DNA of 61,979 bases from a virus. The stretch is from IMG/VR virus record IMGVR_UViG_3300027985_000277, positions 1 to 61,979 of that record. One strand, written 5' to 3'. Numbering within the stretch: position 1 is the stretch's first letter; each line of letters opens with the position of its first letter. A model generated the notes under the pieces. The model was not told the DNA's origin and searched no databases. It saw only the letters and a program-made list of their open reading frames with translations. Positions 45,150-53,404 of this stretch are shown here, one piece after another. A program made the position numbers and the translations under genes.

Positions 45150-46562
45150 TTAATTCCCGTTATCGCCACTGTGGTCTGTTGTGCCCTGATTTGTCCCCCC
45201 GGGCACAGCCCCGCTGTTACCTTGACGAGCCATCGGGTCCGCTGTGGTTGCTGTCGTATTGGGGTCAGTCCAAGTGTTGAACCCGTCTGGTTCTGGGAGC
45301 CCCGCCTTGCTCTTGGTGACATCTGCGATATCAAGAATAGCGTTGCGCATTTCTTCTCGATGTAGCGCTCCCAGTTGATATGCCTGCAAAATGCTGGCGA
45401 TTTGCCGATAAGCAGGGTCAGTTTGGAGCGCGGGAAACTCGACGTATCCGTCCTTGACTCCAACATCGTTGAGGATTTCGTTATAGAACACCGCCCACAT
45501 GTCCTGCAAACTGCTCATCGTCTTGAAAGTGGGCTCATCCAGTGTGCTGGCCGCACCATAGGAGCCTCCTGTGGCTCCAGGACTGGACAGCAGCGCGATC
45601 ACCGGCACACCGAAGCTTGTCGCCACCGCAGCAATCAGCGGCTGGCCGTTGTTCATGTTCACCTGAGCCGAAGGAACCCCTACGCCCTGCAACTGCGTAC
45701 CGGCCAGCATAGCTGCTGTGCCGCCAACGCCAGTTCCACTGTCGCGTACTGTCGCCGCAGCGGCTCCTGCACCGCTCGTAGTGGCGCTCGTGATCTTCCA
45801 GGCGATCAGAGAGAGAGCTTTCACCAGTTTGGCGTTGTCGCGCAAATAGGCAGCGTAGGCTTCGGTGTACACCATTGCAGCAAGACTGTCCGGCACACCC
45901 CAGGTCCAGCCCGTCTGTCGGTGACTGGCTTGGTGATAGATCACCGCATCCTGTGAAACAGATACGCCGTTGATCTCCTTACGGATCTTGCCCTTGACGC
46001 GCTTCTTGTAGCGGGAAATCGGGTACCAGCGAACCTGTTCTGCGCCATCAGCCACCCAACGGCGTTGGATATACCAGATCGTTCCCGCATCGTCTGGGTC
46101 GGTGGACACCGCCGTCACCTGACGAATGGGCACTTGCGTGAACAAGTTGGTAGATGTGTTCCGGATAACGAAATAGTTACCGTCCGTGAACAGAGCCAAG
46201 TTCGCAGCCTCATATGCCTGACTGGAGAACATGACTGCTACGTTGTGGGCATCTTCCAGCACTGCTTTATAGCGCGGTTGGGTGACATTGACAAAGCGTA
46301 AACCCCGACCAAACACATAACCGTGCCGCAACTGAGCACCACGAGAATGCCAAGGATTGCTCGCGGCAAGTTCTCGAAGCTTATCGGACAAACCCTTGAG
46401 GTCGGAAAGCTTGGGGCCGTCTTCTTCGCCCTCAAACCACCCATTGATGAGGAACCAATTGGCTTCATCCAGATCACGAAGTCGGGTCGAGAGGGTTTCT
46501 CGAAGGTCATGCACCTCAATCTGAAGGGCAGCAAGTTCAAGTTCTTCGGCGGTCTGGGTCAT
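45150..46562 (-). CDS. Portal protein
   Basis: A 470-residue protein between terminase and protease genes. RGLRFVNVTQPRYKAVLED and LALFTDGNYFVIRNT are typical portal core patterns, with the long helical region (DNAKLVKALSLIAWKIT) and a disordered Gly/Thr/Asn-rich C-terminus. It forms the dodecameric DNA channel of the head. Confidence 0.88.
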   Translation of the reverse strand: MTQTAEELELAALQIEVHDLRETLSTRLRDLDEANWFLINGWFEGEEDGPKLSDLKGLSDKLRELAASNPWHSRGAQLRHGYVFGRGLRFVNVTQPRYKAVLEDAHNVAVMFSSQAYEAANLALFTDGNYFVIRNTSTNLFTQVPIRQVTAVSTDPDDAGTIWYIQRRWVADGAEQVRWYPISRYKKRVKGKIRKEINGVSVSQDAVIYHQASHRQTGWTWGVPDSLAAMVYTEAYAAYLRDNAKLVKALSLIAWKITSATTSGAGAAAATVRDSGTGVGGTAAMLAGTQLQGVGVPSAQVNMNNGQPLIAAVATSFGVPVIALLSSPGATGGSYGAASTLDEPTFKTMSSLQDMWAVFYNEILNDVGVKDGYVEFPALQTDPAYRQIASILQAYQLGALHREEMRNAILDIADVTKSKAGLPEPDGFNTWTDPNTTATTADPMARQGNSGAVPGGTNQGTTDHSGDNGN

Positions 46563-46572
46563 ATCTGGTAGT

Positions 46573-48102
46573 TTACACCATCAATGTGAGGTAATCCTCT
46601 GTTTCGTCCCCCAAAATGTCGTTTGCGTCCTCAAAAACCTGTTGTTTTCGGTTCTTTTGCGGATTAAGGGCCTCGTCCAGATCAACACTCGCATAAACTG
46701 CTGCGTCTGCGAAGTCGGGGGATTTCCTGCCCTTCTTCTTCATCTCGTCCTTGGACTCGATCATCAAACCACCCAAAGGACTGAACTTGTACTCCACGCT
46801 CATTGCTTCGTCAGCCAAGCGTTCATCGTTGGGGTCAACGTCCAATTCTTTTGAACGTAGCATCCTTCTGAACATGTCCCACCACCAAGCACGGGCATTG
46901 CCCCACTGATGCTTATCTGGACTGGGGTTGCTGCCAATCATCCCGATCATTCGGTACGGACGCGGTTCGTGCTGCATCAGCAATTCCTCAAACCCTTGAC
47001 CGACACCTTGGTAGTCGTACCGGACTTCGTGCACGCCATTCTCTACCGCTGCCATGTGCACAGCAGCCGCCAGTTCAACAAGAGAGTTTTGATCAAATGA
47101 CTTGTAGAGGCGAAGTCTCCCGCCTTCATTCAAGTAGATACAGGACAAGTCCTTACCATAGCGAGCAATGTCAACTCCCAGAGTGATGACGCTGGCGCTG
47201 TCTGGCTCAATTTCGGTATCATAGGCCACGGCGAAGTCTTCTGGCTTGATGAGAGTGTCGCCCAAATCCCAAGCAAACTCTCCCAGCACACGGGCTTTGT
47301 ATCGCGCACTCTCCAGCCCATACTCGGCTTCCTTTTCCTTGACATAGGAATGACCCACCAGCTTGTTCAGTGCTTCCTTGTTCAAGCCGTCAGGGTTTCC
47401 AGTGAAGTTCGGACTGTCGAAAACCGAAATGGTGTGAAACACCCAGGTCGATACCTTGTTCTTGAACAATTGACCGACATAGGATGCTGGATTGGTTGGG
47501 TTGCAGATGAGGATACGTCGAGAGGCTTCGTTGGAAGTGATGTTGCCCAGCGAGTCGATCAGTTCTTTGGTAAGACCGACCGCTTCGTCTCCTACCGCCA
47601 GCACAGCCGCATCGTGGATGCCTTGGAAGGAGTCATCTTCCTTGTTCTCGGGGGGCTTGCGGCCAAACCCGAGCAGTACACCGCCTTCTTCCTTCCACTG
47701 ATTGTCCGCCGTGATGTATCCCGGCAGTACGTGGTCCACTTCTCCGGCCTTGTGGCGTTGGTCCACCAATGTCTTTAATTGTCGGACATAGCGCCAAACG
47801 ATGGCCGAAATCTGGGCCTGTGAGGGAGCAGTGGAGGCTACGAAGACGTTGGGGTATCGGGTATCGATCCACCAGCAGATCAAGATAGCCACCAACCAGG
47901 ACTTGCCCGTGCCATGAGCAGCTTTCACTGCTACGTTACGATTGTGCACCACGTCGTTTGCGATATTTCGCTGCTTGGACCACAATTTGATCCCGAGCAT
48001 GTACTCTGACCACGCAGCCGGATCATTCAGGTATCGTTCGCTGTCGGACTTGCGCTGCACCTCCCGCTGCGCCGTACGGGTAGCGTTGAGGAGTACGCCC
48101 AT
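46573..48102 (-). CDS. terL: Terminase large subunit
   Basis: A 509-residue packaging motor. ATPase domain: KAAHGTGKSW (Walker A, about residue 58), VFVASTAPSQAQ (adenine/Q-motif region), AVLAVGDEAVG (Walker B). Nuclease domain: LGVDIARYGKDLSC, YDYQGVGQG and FADAAVYASVD give the three acidic positions. It cuts and packages phage DNA with the small subunit encoded just upstream. Confidence 0.93.
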   Translation of the reverse strand: MGVLLNATRTAQREVQRKSDSERYLNDPAAWSEYMLGIKLWSKQRNIANDVVHNRNVAVKAAHGTGKSWLVAILICWWIDTRYPNVFVASTAPSQAQISAIVWRYVRQLKTLVDQRHKAGEVDHVLPGYITADNQWKEEGGVLLGFGRKPPENKEDDSFQGIHDAAVLAVGDEAVGLTKELIDSLGNITSNEASRRILICNPTNPASYVGQLFKNKVSTWVFHTISVFDSPNFTGNPDGLNKEALNKLVGHSYVKEKEAEYGLESARYKARVLGEFAWDLGDTLIKPEDFAVAYDTEIEPDSASVITLGVDIARYGKDLSCIYLNEGGRLRLYKSFDQNSLVELAAAVHMAAVENGVHEVRYDYQGVGQGFEELLMQHEPRPYRMIGMIGSNPSPDKHQWGNARAWWWDMFRRMLRSKELDVDPNDERLADEAMSVEYKFSPLGGLMIESKDEMKKKGRKSPDFADAAVYASVDLDEALNPQKNRKQQVFEDANDILGDETEDYLTLMV

Positions 48103-48611
48103 TACTGCTCCTGTGCCGCCTCGATTTCGAGGGCTGCTTGATCCATACCCTCGTTGAAAGCTCCGTCAATTACCAACAGGTCCACTTCGGGATACTGTTC
48201 AGCAAGAGCCTGTCGAGCCCGGTAGTACCCCAGATTGATGATAGTAACCATCTTACGAGCGTGAGCATCCGAGATTCTGAGCAAGTCTTCTTCATTCAAC
48301 TGGCTGCGCGATTCCAGCCGTTGGCCCAGCAACTCCAAAGTCTTGCGATAAGACTCCAGCAATTTCGGATCTCCGAGAATGGCTTCGATATTGTCTTCGA
48401 GCTTTTCCTTGAGTTCATAAATCGAATGCAAGAGCAAGTTCTCTCGCTCCATTGCATCCCACACATTGCGAGATCCGATCAATTCTTTGACTCGCAGAAT
48501 GACTTTCTCGGCAGGGATTCCTGTCTGCTCTGCGATCTCTTCTGCTGATTTCCCGTTGGCCGCAAGCGTAAGCACCTTGCGGTCCTGAAGAGTCATGTCC
48601 GACTTAGACAT
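48102..48611 (-). CDS. terS: Terminase small subunit
   Basis: A 169-residue helical protein directly before terL. A helix-turn-helix at the start (RKVLTLAANGKSAEEIAEQT) would bind the packaging site, and the following long coiled helices (NLLLHSIYELKEKLEDNIEA) would form the oligomer ring. Confidence 0.82.
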   Translation of the reverse strand: MSKSDMTLQDRKVLTLAANGKSAEEIAEQTGIPAEKVILRVKELIGSRNVWDAMERENLLLHSIYELKEKLEDNIEAILGDPKLLESYRKTLELLGQRLESRSQLNEEDLLRISDAHARKMVTIINLGYYRARQALAEQYPEVDLLVIDGAFNEGMDQAALEIEAAQEQ

Positions 48612-48739
48612 TTGTGCACCTCATGCAGGTCGTTGAGAATCTCATCGGCAACGGTTTGCTCTGTATAGTCCTCGGATGTATCTCTAACATCCCGCCACTT
48701 GTCGAGTAGTTCTTGTACGTATTCGAGTGCTGTCGCCAC
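48593..48739 (-). CDS. Small hypothetical protein before terS
   Basis: A 48-residue frame from GTG 48739 overlapping the start of terS. It is helical and acidic (MATALEYVQELLDKWRDVRD). A terminator lies just upstream, so it would be the first gene of the structural operon, but no clear ribosome binding site is visible. Confidence 0.45.
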   Translation of the reverse strand: MATALEYVQELLDKWRDVRDTSEDYTEQTVADEILNDLHEVHKCLSRT

Positions 48740-48763
48740 GAAAGTAGCGTAGCACAAACGAAA

Positions 48764-48792
48764 ACCGCTGCACTCTCAGACAGTGCAGCGGT
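48764..48792 (-). terminator. Terminator between lysis and structural operons
   Basis: On the minus strand ACCGCTGCACT pairs with AGTGCAGCGGT around GTCTGAG, followed by TTTCGTTT. It ends the leftward lysis transcript; the structural genes then need their own promoter, which I could not place. Confidence 0.85.
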
Positions 48793-48807
48793 CTTTTGAA
48801 GGATTGG

Positions 48808-49047
48808 TCAGAGGTCTCCGGACTCGGTTTCAGGAGTTAGTGTCGTCGGGTCGCTCAGATTGGCCCGCGACAGAAGGGACAGAAGGGCTGTAATGGCACC
48901 TGTCGCTCGTGTAGCCACAACGATCCATTCCTGCCCCACATTAAGAGCGGTCATTACGTCCGGAAGAACGGTCGCCACCACCATGCCAATGATGATACCT
49001 GCGATGTACAGCCATCCTCGTACGTTCAACGAAATCGGGTTCTTCAT
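48808..49047 (-). CDS. Holin-like small membrane protein
   Basis: A 79-residue protein with two membrane segments (GWLYIAGIIIGMVVATVLP and IVVATRATGAITALLSLLS) and an acidic C-terminal tail. Size, topology and location next to the endolysin fit phage LLH-type holins that release the endolysin. Confidence 0.75.
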   Translation of the reverse strand: MKNPISLNVRGWLYIAGIIIGMVVATVLPDVMTALNVGQEWIVVATRATGAITALLSLLSRANLSDPTTLTPETESGDL

Positions 49048-49193
49048 GTCCCCATGTTAGCACGCCACTCGTACAACTTGTCTCCGTAGTAAGCAGTGTG
49101 CGTTCCCGGATGATTGGGTGACGCGGAGCACAGCACTTCCTGCAATCCGCTCGTGCCGCTCAACCATATTCGGCTCAAGCACTGATCACACAC
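49044..49193 (-). CDS. Small Cys-containing protein between endolysin and holin
   Basis: A 49-residue frame from GTG 49193, overlapping the endolysin stop in another frame and ending in ATGA with the holin gene. It begins MCDQCLSRIWLSG and continues LQEVLCSASPNHPGTHTAYY. The CxxC, Cys, His set could bind zinc. Perfect coupling to both neighbours supports it. Function unknown. Confidence 0.55.
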   Translation of the reverse strand: MCDQCLSRIWLSGTSGLQEVLCSASPNHPGTHTAYYGDKLYEWRANMGT

Positions 49194-50508
49194 ATTGGAT
49201 CGGGATGTTGACGGCGGTGATGACCAGCGCGTGATCGGAGCCGCTGGACGGCTTCACGTTGTAGCCGCGCCAGTCGACCGGGGTCAGGCTGTCCGAGTGG
49301 ATGCGGTCGGTGATCGCCTTGCCCTGGTAGGTCTTGGCGTCGCGGGTGCCGCTGTTCGCTGCCTTCTCGCGTGCGTCGTCCCAGCCGGGCAGCCAAGCGT
49401 TGTCGTTCACGCCGTCGCCACCAAGGATGCGCGGACCCTGACCGAACTTCCGGATCGCTGCGATCATCTGCGACATCTGCGAACGCTGCTGGGCGTCCGT
49501 GCTGCGGCTGTTCGGCGTCAGGTGGTAGGAGCCGAACACGACCTGCTGGCCGGTGCTCTTGTCCTTCAGCACGCAAATCTGACCGCCCTGGTAACTGATG
49601 CCCTTGAAGTTCACCTCGGTCTCAGCGGTCTCGGTGAGCCGGTCGGAGTCCCACATGATCGCCTGTGCACCACGGGGACGGACCAGCCAGCGAGAGGCAC
49701 CGCCCGGCATGGCGGCGCGCAGCGGGTCGCGGATCACCTCAGGGCATTCGTTGAGCAGGTAAACGTCAGCCTTCGCCTTCACAGCCGTCTTGCCGAGCGC
49801 GGCGGCACGGGAGGCGGTCAGCGGCTTCGAGCCGGTCAGTGCGGGGTCCATCGTGTTGAAGGTGGCGACCCGCAGAGCGAGCACGGTGGCAGGCGTGGGG
49901 GTGGGGTCGGGGGTCGGCTCGGACCACTCGGCAATCTTCGCCAGCACGTCGGCCCGCACGCTGCCCATGTCGTCACCGGGGTCTCCCGGCTTGCGTCGGG
50001 TCAGTTCCTTGTGGGCAATCACCCGTGCACCGTTCGTCCAACCCTCGGCAATGTGCAAAGCGGCACAAACCTCCACTACATGCTTGCGAACAATGGGGGT
50101 CCATTTCCCTGTGCCGTCTGCCTCGATACCCCACCCGTGTCGGTTCCCCGACCACGAGCCATCACTTGCCGGAGGTTTGACTTCCGATGTCAGTTTGCCT
50201 TCCTTAGCGAGACGCCAATTGTCGTATCCGCCGTAACCAACATCATTCGTGTACCCGTCCGCCATCACGTAGATGTTTCCAGACTGCCCCACCAAAATGT
50301 TGGCGAGTGGGCCGGGAAGATTGCTTCGCCCACTGCGAATTACTCGCAGTGGGGTGGATACGTCTCCCGTGTGATGAACGTAGCATACTTCCGGAACAAG
50401 GGGGGTTCGCGATGCTTCTCGCCCCTGCCAACCGCTGTCCATGATAACGTGCGTGCCGTGAGATTCGAGGATCGCGACAGCCTTCTTCAGGACTTCGGAG
50501 TTAGTCAT
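49186..50508 (-). CDS. lysA: Endolysin: amidase fused to EEP nuclease/phosphatase domain
   Basis: A 440-residue protein. Residues 35-190 are a PGRP/Amidase_2 domain (YVHHTG; RHGWGIEADGTG; IAHKELTRRKPGDPG with the zinc His), which would cut peptidoglycan at the muramoyl-L-alanine bond. A Pro/Thr linker (PTPDPTPTPATV) follows. Residues 213-440 form an endonuclease/exonuclease/phosphatase (DNase I-like) domain: ATFNTMD, YLLNECPEV (Glu), GSYHL (His), GGDGVNDN (Asp) and GSDHALV (Asp-His). Usual endolysins end in a wall-binding domain instead. The C-terminal part looks more GC-rich than the amidase part. No signal peptide is present. Confidence 0.85.
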   Translation of the reverse strand: MTNSEVLKKAVAILESHGTHVIMDSGWQGREASRTPLVPEVCYVHHTGDVSTPLRVIRSGRSNLPGPLANILVGQSGNIYVMADGYTNDVGYGGYDNWRLAKEGKLTSEVKPPASDGSWSGNRHGWGIEADGTGKWTPIVRKHVVEVCAALHIAEGWTNGARVIAHKELTRRKPGDPGDDMGSVRADVLAKIAEWSEPTPDPTPTPATVLALRVATFNTMDPALTGSKPLTASRAAALGKTAVKAKADVYLLNECPEVIRDPLRAAMPGGASRWLVRPRGAQAIMWDSDRLTETAETEVNFKGISYQGGQICVLKDKSTGQQVVFGSYHLTPNSRSTDAQQRSQMSQMIAAIRKFGQGPRILGGDGVNDNAWLPGWDDAREKAANSGTRDAKTYQGKAITDRIHSDSLTPVDWRGYNVKPSSGSDHALVITAVNIPIQCV

Positions 50509-51014
50509 TGAGTATTCTCCCTCAAGTCATTGATGTCGGTACGGTTCTGGTGAACCACCTCCGCCAGTGTACCAACAGTGGTGCTCAACGTCACCACGAG
50601 CCCGTGGATCACGCTAACTTCGGCTCTTACAGTCTCGATGGCTTCCTTGGCTCCCGCAATCTCTCGACTCAACTTGTCGTGAGCGCTGCTGCCGTGATTC
50701 GGTGTGACCTCTGCTTTGATTTCTTGTAGTGTTCCCTCGACGCTCTCCAGTCTCCCGTCCATCGCGGAGACGGCTGTTTCCATCTTCTTGGTTCGGACTA
50801 ACAGGCTGGGCCGGGCTTCGACCCCCTCACGTTCCTTCTCTCCCATGATGTCGTCGTAAATGTTCTGAACCTTTTGGGCGATGGGGTGCACTTTCAAGAC
50901 TATCCTGATCGTTCCCCAGACCAACAGAACCACCAACAGAACCCCCAGAAGGGCAACAAGAATCCATCCGAAGGGGAGACTGTCCAGCCAATCTGGGGCG
51001 GGGGTGTCAATCAT
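50505..51014 (-). CDS. Membrane protein with coiled coil (second holin-like)
   Basis: A 169-residue protein. Residues 15-37 are one membrane helix (GWILVALLGVLLVVLLVWG), followed by a coiled coil (SAMDGRLESVEGTLQEIK; LSREIAGAKEAIETVRAEV). It lies directly before the endolysin and overlaps it by ATGA. This one-helix plus coiled-coil plan is found next to endolysins in actinobacteriophages, where it may act in lysis timing. Confidence 0.65.
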   Translation of the reverse strand: MIDTPAPDWLDSLPFGWILVALLGVLLVVLLVWGTIRIVLKVHPIAQKVQNIYDDIMGEKEREGVEARPSLLVRTKKMETAVSAMDGRLESVEGTLQEIKAEVTPNHGSSAHDKLSREIAGAKEAIETVRAEVSVIHGLVVTLSTTVGTLAEVVHQNRTDINDLRENTQ

Positions 51015-51049
51015 GGGCGAGAGCGGCTTTCACAAATTAGGTACAGGCC

Positions 51050-51778
51050 CTATTTTACCAAATCTCCCTTGAACCATGTTTTGCAATCCTGGCACTGCAA
51101 GCGATGGTAAGTACGTACATTGGTGTATTGCTTACCGCGCTTCTGAATATGCGTACTTCCGCAGTTGGGGCACCCTCCAGTGCGGTCCACCAAGCCCACA
51201 TTGATCGCGTTGGCTCCGCTGAGCAAGGGTTTGTAAAGTTCGTACAGCGGGGGTAGCAGGGCCGTGTCGTGCTTGCAGTACCGCTTCATGGTTTGCCACG
51301 CTGAGCGCTTTGCTTCAGAGTCCACCCACGGGGCAATACAGTCCACCCACATCTGGAATCCTTGGTGGGGGAGTTTGCGCTCATTGAGGTACCGATTCAC
51401 CTGGTACTGGAGCTTGCCGGAGATGTGCTTCATCTTTCGCTGCACTTGGAACAAGTCGATATGGCGCACATCGGGCGGAAGGTCGATGCCCTCCAACATG
51501 CACTCGGCCACCAGCCACGGCAAGTCGAAGGACTTCCCGTTGTAGGTGAGGATGGCATCAGCCTCAGCCACAAGGTCTCGCAGCCGGGTGAGCATGGAGA
51601 TGCGTCCGTCCTCATACTCGGAGGCGAACATTACCTTCTTGCTGCCCACCCACTGAGCGGACCAGCAAATCATGCGGTCAGCTTCTACGATATGGTCAGG
51701 GCCGATGAAGGGTTTGAAGAGGGAGAAACTGTAGACTAATGCAGGCGCTGTCTCGATATCAAATGCAAGAAGCTTCAC
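51050..51778 (-). CDS. DnaQ-like exonuclease with C-terminal zinc ribbon
   Basis: A 242-residue protein. LLAFDIETAP (residues 3-12), LTYNGKSFDLP and RYCKHDT carry the DEDD exonuclease residues. The C-terminal 40 residues form a zinc ribbon, GGCPNCGSTHI and LQCQDCKTW, like those at the ends of transposase InsA proteins. It would degrade or proofread DNA, using the ribbon for binding. The start is GTG 51778, overlapping the endonuclease VII stop. Its first 12 codons are a recoded copy of those left at 52505-52555. Confidence 0.82.
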   Translation of the reverse strand: MKLLAFDIETAPALVYSFSLFKPFIGPDHIVEADRMICWSAQWVGSKKVMFASEYEDGRISMLTRLRDLVAEADAILTYNGKSFDLPWLVAECMLEGIDLPPDVRHIDLFQVQRKMKHISGKLQYQVNRYLNERKLPHQGFQMWVDCIAPWVDSEAKRSAWQTMKRYCKHDTALLPPLYELYKPLLSGANAINVGLVDRTGGCPNCGSTHIQKRGKQYTNVRTYHRLQCQDCKTWFKGDLVK

Positions 51779-52500
51779 TTACTACTCCATTTGTTAAGGT
51801 AAGAAACCATTTTCCGAAGAAGATCAATGGATTCCCCCACCGACCCCAATACTTGATTACATCGCTGGCACAGCAGGCCACGAACACATTCTCCACAAGA
51901 GAGTCTACTGGGGCAACACTTGTGGTCATGATCTACTGCCAGTCTCTTATGCTCGTCTTGTCCTCCACAGATCGCACACACCCCCTCCTGTTCGGCCAAA
52001 GTGGCTCCGTACCACTCCGGGGGCACGCCGTAAGTCCGAGAGATTTTGGTGCCGTGAGACTGAACAGAGGCTTTTCGTCTTTCCTCTGCTCGACAACTTT
52101 TACACTCTGTTCGTAGCCCGTCAACTGCTCTTTGGCTGGACCCGAAGAACTCCTCTGTCTTCCATTCTCGGCAACGTACACATCGTTTGCGCCCCTGATC
52201 GTCTCTTCGGGTATAAGAATAACGCTCTGCTTGAGATCCGTACAGTGGTTGTAATGTACGACCTTGCTTCTGCTGCCAACGGTGGGCAGAGCAAAGCCCA
52301 TAACTTACAGAGTAATTGCGACACCCCTCGAAATTACAGGGGGTTTCTCCCGCTCTGATTGTGGCTCTCCGAGCGGGGCGAAAAGGCTCACCACGTCTGA
52401 ATTGTAGATAGTGCGCGTTGCAGAGTAGTCGTGTTTGGTTGATTGCCTTCCGACCGCATGGAACGCCGTCGAACACGAGGTGACACTGAGGAAGATCCAT
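51775..52500 (-). CDS. Recombination endonuclease VII-like homing nuclease
   Basis: A 241-residue protein. The C-terminal HNH/ββα-metal site is CAICGG, LAVDHDH, RGLLCQRCNQVLG, the endonuclease VII pattern, with paired cysteines for zinc. The N-terminal part holds further Cys/His pairs (CGRKAINQTRLLCNAH, CNFEGC...CSAH) that could be DNA-binding fingers. It sits at the 5' end of the exonuclease gene and looks like a free-standing homing endonuclease that inserted there. Confidence 0.82.
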   Translation of the reverse strand: MDLPQCHLVFDGVPCGRKAINQTRLLCNAHYLQFRRGEPFRPARRATIRAGETPCNFEGCRNYSVSYGLCSAHRWQQKQGRTLQPLYGSQAERYSYTRRDDQGRKRCVRCREWKTEEFFGSSQRAVDGLRTECKSCRAEERRKASVQSHGTKISRTYGVPPEWYGATLAEQEGVCAICGGQDEHKRLAVDHDHKCCPSRLSCGECVRGLLCQRCNQVLGSVGESIDLLRKMVSYLNKWSSK

Positions 52501-52504
52501 AAGT

Positions 52505-52555
52505 CTAGTGGGTTATACTCGGTGCGGTTTCGATGTCGAACGCCAGCAGTTTCAA
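52505..52555 (-). pseudogene. Truncated original 5' end of the DnaQ-like exonuclease gene
   Basis: Read from TTG 52555 the frame gives KLLAFDIETAPSITH and then TAG. The first 12 residues equal the start of the intact exonuclease at 51778, but ten of eleven compared codons differ by synonymous changes (only ATC is shared). GAGAGG stands seven bases ahead. The stop is four bases before the endonuclease VII ATG, so the stub may now serve as a leader cistron for that gene. Confidence 0.75.
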
Positions 52556-52604
52556 GGGTGTGCCTCTCTGAGCAGATGAACTTGTACTACCTTACCACGG
52601 GGGT

Positions 52605-52910
52605 TCACCCTCGCGGTTTACCCGCCACAGACGGAACTTGGGAAGACCTAGACGGAACGTACTGCCCCGTTCGAGCACCGCGAACGACGTACCCGCCCTC
52701 AGCAGAAGAGATCCTCCCGAATGCCTTTGGTCGCTGCTCACGAACCGTCTCCGTCGTCAGCCATGAGCGGTCTGGGGGTGGCTTAGGCTCCCACTTAACC
52801 TCCGGGGTGCTGTTCACCAAGCCCCACTCGGCCAGCCTTCGCAGCAAGTAAGCGGCGCCGAGTAGGGCCAACCCGCAACATACCGAACGTCGAAGCGCGT
52901 CAGCGTTCAT
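52605..52910 (-). CDS. Membrane-anchored hypothetical protein
   Basis: A 101-residue protein from ATG 52910. Residues 8-22 are hydrophobic (VCCGLALLGAAYLL), followed by a soluble part rich in Pro, Arg and Ser. One membrane helix near the N-terminus is likely. Function unknown. Confidence 0.55.
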   Translation of the reverse strand: MNADALRRSVCCGLALLGAAYLLRRLAEWGLVNSTPEVKWEPKPPPDRSWLTTETVREQRPKAFGRISSAEGGYVVRGARTGQYVPSRSSQVPSVAGKPRG

Positions 52911-53028
52911 GGCTGAACCATGCTTTGCCACACCGGCACACATGCAGCCTCGATTGCAGGTATAGGCCCTCTACAGCCATGCTCTCGATGCTGTGCCGCA
53001 ACACCCTCGAATGCCACCAATACCTCAC
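52900..53028 (-). CDS. Small basic protein with CxC motif
   Basis: A 42-residue frame from GTG 53028 (GTGA overlap) to TGA 52900-52902. It is basic and helical (RYWWHSRVLRHSIESMAVEG), ending LHVCRCGKAWFSHER, which has two Cys and a His. Coupling by overlap on both sides supports it. Confidence 0.5.
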   Translation of the reverse strand: MRYWWHSRVLRHSIESMAVEGLYLQSRLHVCRCGKAWFSHER

Positions 53029-53204
53029 CACTTCGTTACCTCCTCGTACTTCTGCTTGTTCAACGGAACCACACGGTACGCACTGTAAGGCTCGCGTTTA
53101 GCCCAAACAGGCCCGAACCCGTACGCCTCTTCGATAGTGGGGAATGCGTACTGGGGCACCCACTTCTCTCCGTTCCAGAGGTCCACTCGATAGCCGCTAT
53201 ACAT
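53025..53204 (-). CDS. Small hypothetical protein
   Basis: A 59-residue protein from ATG 53204 behind GGAGAAGG. Beta-like and aromatic (YSGYRVDLWNGEKWVPQY, SAYRVVPLNKQKYEEV). Function unknown. Confidence 0.6.
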   Translation of the reverse strand: MYSGYRVDLWNGEKWVPQYAFPTIEEAYGFGPVWAKREPYSAYRVVPLNKQKYEEVTKW

Positions 53205-53404
53205 CAGTCCTTCTCCAGCCAAGCAAAGCGGAAAGAGCGCCAAAGGTTTCGAATTACCAACACTGCACCGGCCACAGGCCAGACTGGGGCCATCCAAAGC
53301 CAACGAGCCCTCTTTCGAGGGTCATCGATGTAAAGCGACCCAACGACCCACCAAGCCATCGGGATAAACCACACTGGTATCAGCATCGGCCAGTATTCAG
53401 CCAT
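53204..53404 (-). CDS. Small membrane protein, two helices
   Basis: A 66-residue Trp-rich protein with two membrane segments (MLIPVWFIPMAWWVVGSLY and WLWMAPVWPVAGAVLVI) and a basic end. Function unknown. Confidence 0.6.
   Translation of the reverse strand: MAEYWPMLIPVWFIPMAWWVVGSLYIDDPRKRARWLWMAPVWPVAGAVLVIRNLWRSFRFAWLEKD

Noticed and set aside
49195-50511. 438-codon open frame on the plus strand opposite the endolysin gene
   Set aside because: The minus strand carries clear amidase and EEP motifs; the plus-strand product has no domain and no start signal.
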